In this document: positions 57,001 to 64,000 of the stretch, piece by piece
How positions within the stretch are numbered: position 1 is the stretch's first letter
Layout of the letters: every line of letters begins with the position of its first letter
NCBI RefSeq assembly: GCF_014633365.1
Contig: NC_068340.1
Coordinates: forward strand, 23,167,879-23,231,878
Length of the DNA: 64,000 bases
From: Diospyros lotus
Lineage: Eukaryota > Streptophyta > Magnoliopsida > Ericales > Ebenaceae
Direction: 5' to 3'
The notes under the pieces: generated by a model
The model's database searches: none
Told to the model about the DNA's origin: nothing
Seen by the model: only the letters and a program-made list of their open reading frames with translations
Program-made: the position numbers and the translations under genes

Positions 57001-58382
57001 TAATGTCTTGGCTAAAAGTCCACATTCAATAATCAGTATATTTAGATGGTTAATGGCTTAAAATAAAGCCAGAAGATTGGGTGGTAAAGGTTTATAGTTT
57101 TTTTTTTTTTTTTTTGAATAAGACCTTTTGATCAACTTTTGAGAAATAATACTGAGTGTGCTTGATTTTTTTAATTCTAATTATATTTTTTTATATTATT
57201 ATTAAAATTATTAATATAATAAAAATATTATCGTATTTTCTCCTCTTTTCCCTTTATACTAGTTTTCAATTCAATGAATTAGCTAGAATTCACTAGTTTG
57301 TCGATTTTTTTTAATCTTTTTAACTCTTAATTTTTCTATCTTCTAGATGATTAAACCATTATCGAATTGGAAATAGATTGACAAATAATTAAATTTTAAA
57401 TAATTCACCATACAAAGAAATAAGAGGGAGTGGGAGAGAAAATGAAAAAGGGTATTTTTGTCATATTTAAACTTTTGTATGTAAAACTACAAAGTCAAAT
57501 AAGATCTTTTATCATTTTGTAAATATAAAATTAAGGGGATTATGTCATTCGATCAAACCTCGTATTATACCTATTTTTTAATATAAGTTGGGATTGAAAT
57601 GGAAAACACAAAAGACAATTGCCCCAAAGCGGGGCGCCAACTGAAGTGAGCAAAGGCTCAAGCGAAGCATCCAGAAGAATAAGAGAGGATGGATGTTCAT
57701 ATATAGGAAGGACAGAATAAGGTCTTTCTTTCAGTGCCTACCTCGTGGACATTTGGAAACTGTGAAGCGTCGACGAATGACAGGACGCAGGGTCTGAATG
57801 CATCAAACCACTTTTAACTCTTCTGGGGGGCCACTAACTACTGTTTGTTTAGACGTCAGAGTTTGAACCGATCCATCCATATATATATATACATTTATAT
57901 ATAGATATAGCAGCTGAGCTGACATTGATTATTTTCTCAGTGGGGAATTGATCATCAGCCAGCTGCCATGGCCAAACATAAACAGTCGCAGATCAATTGA
58001 GCGAGCGAGCGAGCGAGCGGTAGTCGTCTTCTACAGCCGGGCGCATAATCATTACCCCAATAGAGTAGTCGTCATGTACCAACCACACATTAACCTTCAT
58101 TCTCATCATCAGATCAGATCAGATCCGTGTGTGTGTGTGTGTGTATTATAGATGGAGCTTGATTTTGCCACAAGTTTTAATTTCTATGTAAGCATTAACA
58201 CTACAAAGCATGGGCAAAGTTGGTGAAGTGCCATTCTAATGATGGAAATCAATCCAAAACCAAACTTCCATTTCACCTTTTGCCAGTGACCAGTAGGCCC
58301 CAATCTTCTAAAATACCACAGTAAAATAATTGATGTTTTAATTTATCAGTAAAGTATACTTTCCCATCAGAAAAAGTAACGC

Positions 58383-58418
<36 letters not shown>

Positions 58419-59423
58419 AGTGTGTGTGTGGTTGTAATGAATTGTGTTTAGCACCCAACCACGCAGGGTCGAATTAAGATTAGATGGGACTGTTGGTGAT
58501 AATTATTTTAGTGATTTTTTATTAATATAAATAAATAATAAAAAATATATATTTTTATTTTTTGATATGTAAAATTATTAATTAATTTTTTTATTTAAGT
58601 TTATAAAGTAAATAATTTTCAATTGACAATATAACCAAATTACTTAATTTTTGTGATATAATTGAATGTAAATAAGATTTATTAATTTTAATTTTGAAAA
58701 ACTTCCTTATGCTAAACTACAATAACAAGAATGATTAATAGTATTTTATAAACTATCCATACATTTGAAAAAAAAAAATTTACCTTTTTCTTATAAAATT
58801 TACTATCAAAAGTGGTGTTTTTATTTCTATAGTTATAATTCCTTTTAAAACTTTTAATTTTAAAAATAAATCTAAACAATCAATATATGAGAACATGTCA
58901 TATTTTAGAAAATTTTCAATATTTAAATATTTTTTTTCAAATTTTGAAAACACTTTAACTAGATTGGGTATTACACGGACGATATGAATATATTAGATTT
59001 ATTTGCATCAAAAGTCAAATTAGACCTGTCATTTAATGAATAGAGTATACAAATTAGAATTTGTTGAAAATTGTATATTTTATCTCATCCAGTTTTCAAG
59101 GAGAGAAAATAAATTATAATAAATTTAATTTATAAATGTAACATAATAGTAGTTTGTCTAATTATATCTCCAGATTTATTTATTAATTTAGATTATTCAC
59201 ATCACCAATGAACATGACTACCCACTCTCATTTTTAATTTTTATATTGTTCTAGATTAGATAGGTTGTCTTTTGGGTTAAACCAAATTAATGTAAGAAAT
59301 ACACTATTTGATGCAGTTTCAGCCGATACGAGGAATACACTAGTTGACACATCTTCTACCAAATTAAACCAATTTTTCCTAGCTTGTATGCTTTTCTCTT
59401 TTTGGGGGGCCCTAGGCACTACA
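57001..59423. other. Intergenic DNA without a supported gene
   Basis: A (GAGC)n run lies at about 57999-58018, an (ATCAG)n at 58107-58124, (GT)n at 58125-58143 and a (TA)n(TG)n tract at about 58384-58430. Large A/T-rich stretches elsewhere. 57640-58060 is of more even composition but has no coherent coding frame. Confidence 0.6.
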
Positions 59424-59440
59424 ACCACGTAAATCACAAA
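59424..59440. repeat. LINE target-site duplication, left copy
   Basis: ACCACGTAAATCACAAA recurs as ACCACATAAATCACAAA at 60208-60224, one mismatch in 17 bp. Confidence 0.8.
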
Positions 59441-60207
59441 TCGTTGTGGAATATGGTTGTCTGGCTTTCCTTGCACGTAGTTGTCTATTTTCTGTGACAA
59501 GAATGTAATAATTGATGCTTTTGAGATAGCGAGCGTTCCCCCTACTCAAATTGCTTATCAGATTCAAACCTTTGTTTGAACTCGTTTGTTCTCCATGCGC
59601 TTCTATCGCTCATTGCAAGGTTTAGCTTTTCCCCATTTCTGGCGGCTTTCACCTTTGTGTTTCAACTAGCACTTTTCATTGTCCAAATGTTTGTTCAAAT
59701 GCTATTGATTCTCTTGATTGTAAGTGTGGTCTTTTTTGTAGGGTCTTTGGTAGGAATGCCTCTTGTCCCTCTCTTCTTTCTTGCGCAATCCCTATGTTGT
59801 TGTTATCATAAGGATTAGATTTCACATGTATTATATTTTCTTGGGGAATGGTGTTGGCTTTGATGGATGATCTCCTTTAGACTTGATGAAGGCCTCTTGT
59901 GGGCCAGCCTTCATTATCAACGACTGCTATCATCCTTGTTCAGTGGCTTTTCAGTGCTCTTCCCATGTTCTCCCGTGCCTTTATCGCTATGGGGTGCATG
60001 CAGTTAGTCTCCCATATTTTATTTTATTTCTAGTTTATTTTATTTTCGCATCACATGTTTGAAGCGGTTGTGCGGTTTTGTTTCCTTTTCTAATGTGAGT
60101 ATGGGTCTGTTTCTTTGTATTTTTTTGCGGGATCTGTCCCGATGGTCTATTGTAAACATTAACCCGCTTTTTTCTTTTTAATATATTTTTCATTTACAAA
60201 AAAAAAA
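59441..60207 (+). mobile_element. 5'-truncated LINE 3' end with poly(A) tail
   Basis: The 767-bp insert ends in a run of about 11 A and is flanked by a 17-bp duplication, the signature of target-primed retrotransposition. The sequence is T-rich 3' UTR-like. The hydrophobic frame at 59576-59818 is a chance product of this T-rich DNA. No RT motif remains. Confidence 0.8.
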
Positions 60208-60224
60208 ACCACATAAATCACAAA

Positions 60225-61190
60225 AAGGAGAAATAAAAATTAAATGAAAAATATATTAATATATAAAAAATTTAACTTGATTTTGGTCAATAATCTAGGT
60301 TCACTATCTTAGCTCAAGAGACTAATCCACTAATAATTAAAGTGAACAAACATACCTCATATATAGCTTTAAGTCGCTAGTAACACCACACCCCACTAAT
60401 CAAATTGAACAAATATAGTTCACAGTTTCAGGGAATTAAGTAGTAACACCACAAATCTCATAGCTTAATAACCTGAACACATGTGTATATATCTCAATTT
60501 ATGAACCAAAACCGCGTATTTGCAAATACCAAATCATCATCATATATATGAACAATTACTAATTAAGATGAAGTGAGAATGATACTGTATATATATTTTT
60601 GTAAATAGTGGTTAGTGGTCATACCATTCTGAATATATATAGTAAAATGTTTGTTTGTATATTATTTATTTTTCTTGTACCTGAACAAATAAATTAATTG
60701 TTCAAATTAATTATATATATATTGCCTCAATATTAATTTAAGTTCCCAAAAGAATGAAAAGGTGGATCAAAGGAGCCCTACATTTAGATCTAGCTAGCAC
60801 ATGACGAATCTATACGCTTGTGGAGTGGCTTACAAAATTTGCCTCCAATATGCCATAGAATGATACTGACATGTGAGAATCATGCACTTGCATATATATT
60901 ATGTGGGAAGTCGTGTACCCTCAGAGAATAAAAATATAAATAAGAACAACTTGGTAATTAATTGTTTGCATTAAATTAATAAATAGTGATGATCGCACTC
61001 AAAATATTCGCGTTATAATGATCTGCTCGGTTATCGATCAGGTTTAAACATTTTTAAGGATGAATTTACAAATTAATTTTTTTTTTTTGTGTTTATGTAA
61101 TATATATATGAAAATTTGTAAGTTATATAAAAAATTATGTAAATTGTTGATATTTATACATTAAACAATTGGTATATTATATATATATAT
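60225..61190. other. Intergenic A/T-rich DNA
   Basis: I see no gene, RNA or complete element. Several (TA)n tracts. Confidence 0.6.
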
Positions 61191-61199
61191 ATATACATA

Positions 61200-61720
61200 C
61201 ATATGTAATGTTCTTTCTGTTTTGTAATATCATGTTTTTGGGGATTTTTGAACGTTTATTAGGCTTCTTTTATATAATGCATGGTTCTTGGATATGGTGG
61301 TGTCTTCTAAGGTGTTGGATCAGTTGGTGTTATGGGATGTGGAGAGACAGTCAAGAGTCTAGCTAATTGCTCTCCGGATGCCACCTCTTTCGAGTCATCT
61401 TCTAGTCCTCTTTCGAATGCAAACCTGTCGGGATCACTCCCATGCTTTCCATTGGAATCTCTGAGCCATAGCTAAAGTACGTCGTAAGCCCGTGTCCATT
61501 GCAGGCCCTCGCCTCTTGGCTGTCTCCCCCAAGCCCTTTGGTCTTTTTGCCTTTGCGGATGCTTCTCCTATTCTTTGACGCCATCGGTCGATCCCATGGT
61601 CCTTTCTAGTCTCTTTGTTTGGCTTTGGTATGTAAGGGTTTGGCCATCCCTCTCCTCTTGCGCTTGTAGGTGTTAGTTTGGCTTGGGTTTTAATTGTATT
61701 GTTTAGCAAAAAGAGAAATA
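61200..61720. other. Unassigned moderate-GC stretch, possibly LINE 3' end
   Basis: The composition shifts to mixed GC between 61260 and 61700 and ends in an A-rich tail near 61709-61730 (GCAAAAAGAGAAATAT). This resembles, but does not prove, a truncated retroposon. Frames on the minus strand (61402-61709) have no domain. Confidence 0.3.
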
Positions 61721-62672
61721 TATATTAAATGATAAACTATTAATTAATTTATCAAAATGATTTATAATTATGAAAGTATTAATTACTATTAATATTCTAT
61801 ACAATTTTTAATAAAAAAATTGCGAAACATGGTTTTTGAAAATATAGAACTTTAAATTAGAATAATATAACTTAATAAAAAAAAAAGATATTAGAAAGAA
61901 AAAAGTCAATATTAATGTAGCTTATAATTATAAAAATAACTTTGGACACATTTTTTTAATGGTATTTTTACATAAAATATGAAATGAAATCATTAATATG
62001 CCAAGAACATATCATGAGTAGGGACAAAACGTCATGACAGCGTGGGTTTGATGTCATCATAAACCCCACAAACAAAGGCTCCTTTGTGGGTGTAATGGGT
62101 CGTGGTAGTGGAGTTATCATCAAACTTTTGAATAAGAGATTAAAAATAACACACAATGCAATCTGAAAAAGTTATGAGAGAAAATAAAAAAAGTTGACAA
62201 GGACGGAGACCGAAGTAGCCATGCGTGTGACCACCAAAAGAGCAGAGAGGACCCTTCTAAAGGACCCCCTTCCCTAAGCCTCCATGTCCTAAAGCCAAAA
62301 AAGAGTACCACAATATTCTGAGAGAGAGAGAGAGAGCAGCGTTCATCAGCTATGGACTGACTTTGATCATGGTGGTAAAAGAAAAGGGCTGGGAGCAGGA
62401 GTAGCAGGAAAGGCATTGGAAATGAGCTTGTTGGTAATTAATTAAATGCATGGTATTATATTCACACACATATATATACATGCTAGTGCCTATATATATA
62501 TATATACATATTCATGTTGGCTCTACAAGGCATAAACACGTTACGATTATGATGCTAGAAAGGGATATAAAAGGTTCGTAGGGTTGATGATTTTTGCTTT
62601 ACTTTTGGCGGCCAATCTTCTTATTAACCGTGTAATTACCCTGACCCAGCTGCTCATCCCCCTTTCACCCAC

Positions 62673-62714
<42 letters not shown>

Positions 62715-63840
62715 GTGTAAGTGTGTCTGAATGTGCATAAACATTCTTGAGCTTCAAGATAGCTGGTGTTAATTAAAAGAGGCTTTATTATTACCCGTTT
62801 TAGGGCCAACCAGCCAACCACCAGCAGCAAAATGAGAGGCTCCTCTTTGAGCTCGGGAATGTCAGAAGTCATTGCAAAATTCTCCTTTTTTTTGGCCTTT
62901 AATTTGAAGGGAAGGGAAGGGAAGGGTTATAAAACTCACCAAGAAAGCAAAAGCGTTGAGATTGGTTGTGCTTGTGAAAAACAGAAAGTAATATTGCTTT
63001 TGAAAGATAGATGATTAATATTTTGTTTCTTCTGGACATATAAGAAGAGAAAATTAATGTGTTGTGATGAATTAATTGTGATCATAATGCCCATTATCTT
63101 TGACTTGCATATAGGATGATGGACTACTTAACCCCGGCCCCTCCAATAACAAAGATTTGCATGCTGATCAAGTTGAATAATGTACTAAATATAGATTAAG
63201 TTGGAAGAATATTATAACTTGTTTAAGAAGATAAATCACATAATATGTTGCTTTCTTGTGTGCGCGCGTATTAATTGCAAGGATATACCTGTTATATATA
63301 AACACACACATAGTGGTATATACATGTGTAGGAGCGATTCTGGTCACAAAAACTTAACACGGTGCCGAGGGCAATTATGTAACATTCTCCAAAAACAATA
63401 AAGTTATTGAAGTTGCGATTTCGCCCTCTACTAAAATATGGAAATGCAGAATATAAACGTGCCAAAAAATGTTGCTTGTACGTGGTTTTCTTCTCTTCTT
63501 CTTTTTTTGTTATTGTTTTTCTGCCTCCAAATTTAACAGAAACTAGAGTAGCCTTGAATACACACACACACACACACACACACACAATATATATTATGCA
63601 CGTATCTAGCTAGAATATATGATATAATCCTCTGAAATCAAACTTTTGTCTTGACTTTGAAAATAGTACACCATTTTTTTTCAGAAATTAAAGGTAATGA
63701 TGTGCATAAAAAGGACGATCATTCTTTCTTGAATTGTTGCTATAAAATAGATTAATAAATACATAAAAATAGAATTAAGAGAGGCAAAATTTGAACTCAA
63801 AAAGCATTCAGGCCCCTCATAAAAGAAAATTCGGACTCCT
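61721..63840. other. Intergenic DNA without a supported gene
   Basis: Two adjacent hairpins lie at 62040-62092. (CT)n at about 62680-62710 and (AC)n at about 63560-63587. Short frames here follow the microsatellites or lack domains. Confidence 0.6.
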
Positions 63841-64000
63841 AGATCATGCGTTTTTGCCTATTAATTGATAGTGCTACAATTTCTGCTGGCGAGAGGTCTT
63901 TTGGAGATTTCTTTTATTTTTTTCTTGGCTTGGTATGTTAGAGCTTCTTCTCTCTGTATCTTTTATCTGCCTTCCTTTAATATTAAGAAAAGGAAAAAAA
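63841..64000 (+). mobile_element. Possible retroposon 3' end with poly(A) at the window edge
   Basis: T-rich leader-like sequence ends TTTAATATTAAGAAAAGGAAAAAAA exactly at the window end. It resembles a LINE tail, but the flanks cannot be examined. Confidence 0.3.

Noticed and set aside
59576..59818. Hydrophobic 80-codon frame resembling a membrane protein
   Set aside because: It lies within a TSD-flanked, poly(A)-tailed LINE 3' end; T-rich DNA encodes Phe/Leu/Val by chance.

Overview
The window is plant nuclear DNA, most likely from a flowering plant with a large repeat-rich genome. Evidence: intron-split plant exons, A/T-rich intergenic DNA, plant LTR retrotransposons with initiator-tRNA-Met type primer binding sites, CACTA and Mutator-like DNA elements, and a nepenthesin-type aspartic protease. 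It contains no operons, CRISPR arrays, or bacterial or viral genes. The species cannot be named from the sequence.

Left two thirds (1-46390): a nested graveyard of transposable elements. In order: the edge of an LTR retrotransposon (PBS 141-154, LTR 156-2218); a second LTR piece (2219-3607); a decayed L1-type LINE on the minus strand (3608-6889: ORF1, endonuclease, start of RT); Ty3-type LTR pieces and CACTA-like ends; and a solo LTR with intact target-site duplications (TSDs) at 9401-10802. One copia-like LTR (about 14330-24775) has been opened by a MITE (15445-15913), a 3-kb solo LTR (16234-19247) and a 5-kb retrotransposon without pol (19491-24498), each flanked by its own TSD. Next come a CACTA transposase remnant (25041-25665); a copia gag-pol corpse (28201-32411, minus) broken by a solo LTR at 29641-31150; further Ty3-type LTRs; a second solo LTR (35907-37199) of the same family as 9401-10802; LTR scraps with an 860-bp Mutator-like element (43903-44762); and a frameshifted LRR-protein 5' end (about 41650-42058).

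Gene-bearing part (46390-50600): a 516-bp almost perfect inverted repeat (46392-46907), an AC-rich array, a broken class III peroxidase (exons 1-2 only, minus strand, 47592-48226) and the only intact protein-coding gene I can support, a single-exon aspartic protease at 49156-50517 (plus) with a TATA-like box and a CT-rich leader.

Right end (50600-64000): A/T-rich intergenic DNA with microsatellites, a 30-G run, two tandem MITE copies (about 56547-57000) and a 5'-truncated LINE with a poly(A) tail and a 17-bp TSD (59441-60207). I found no convincing gene there.

The genes form no pathway. The peroxidase and the protease lie head to head about 0.9 kb apart and both look like secreted proteins, but only the protease is intact. 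The clearest theme is insertion history, because five LTR insertions can be verified by matching 5-bp TSDs read directly from the sequence.
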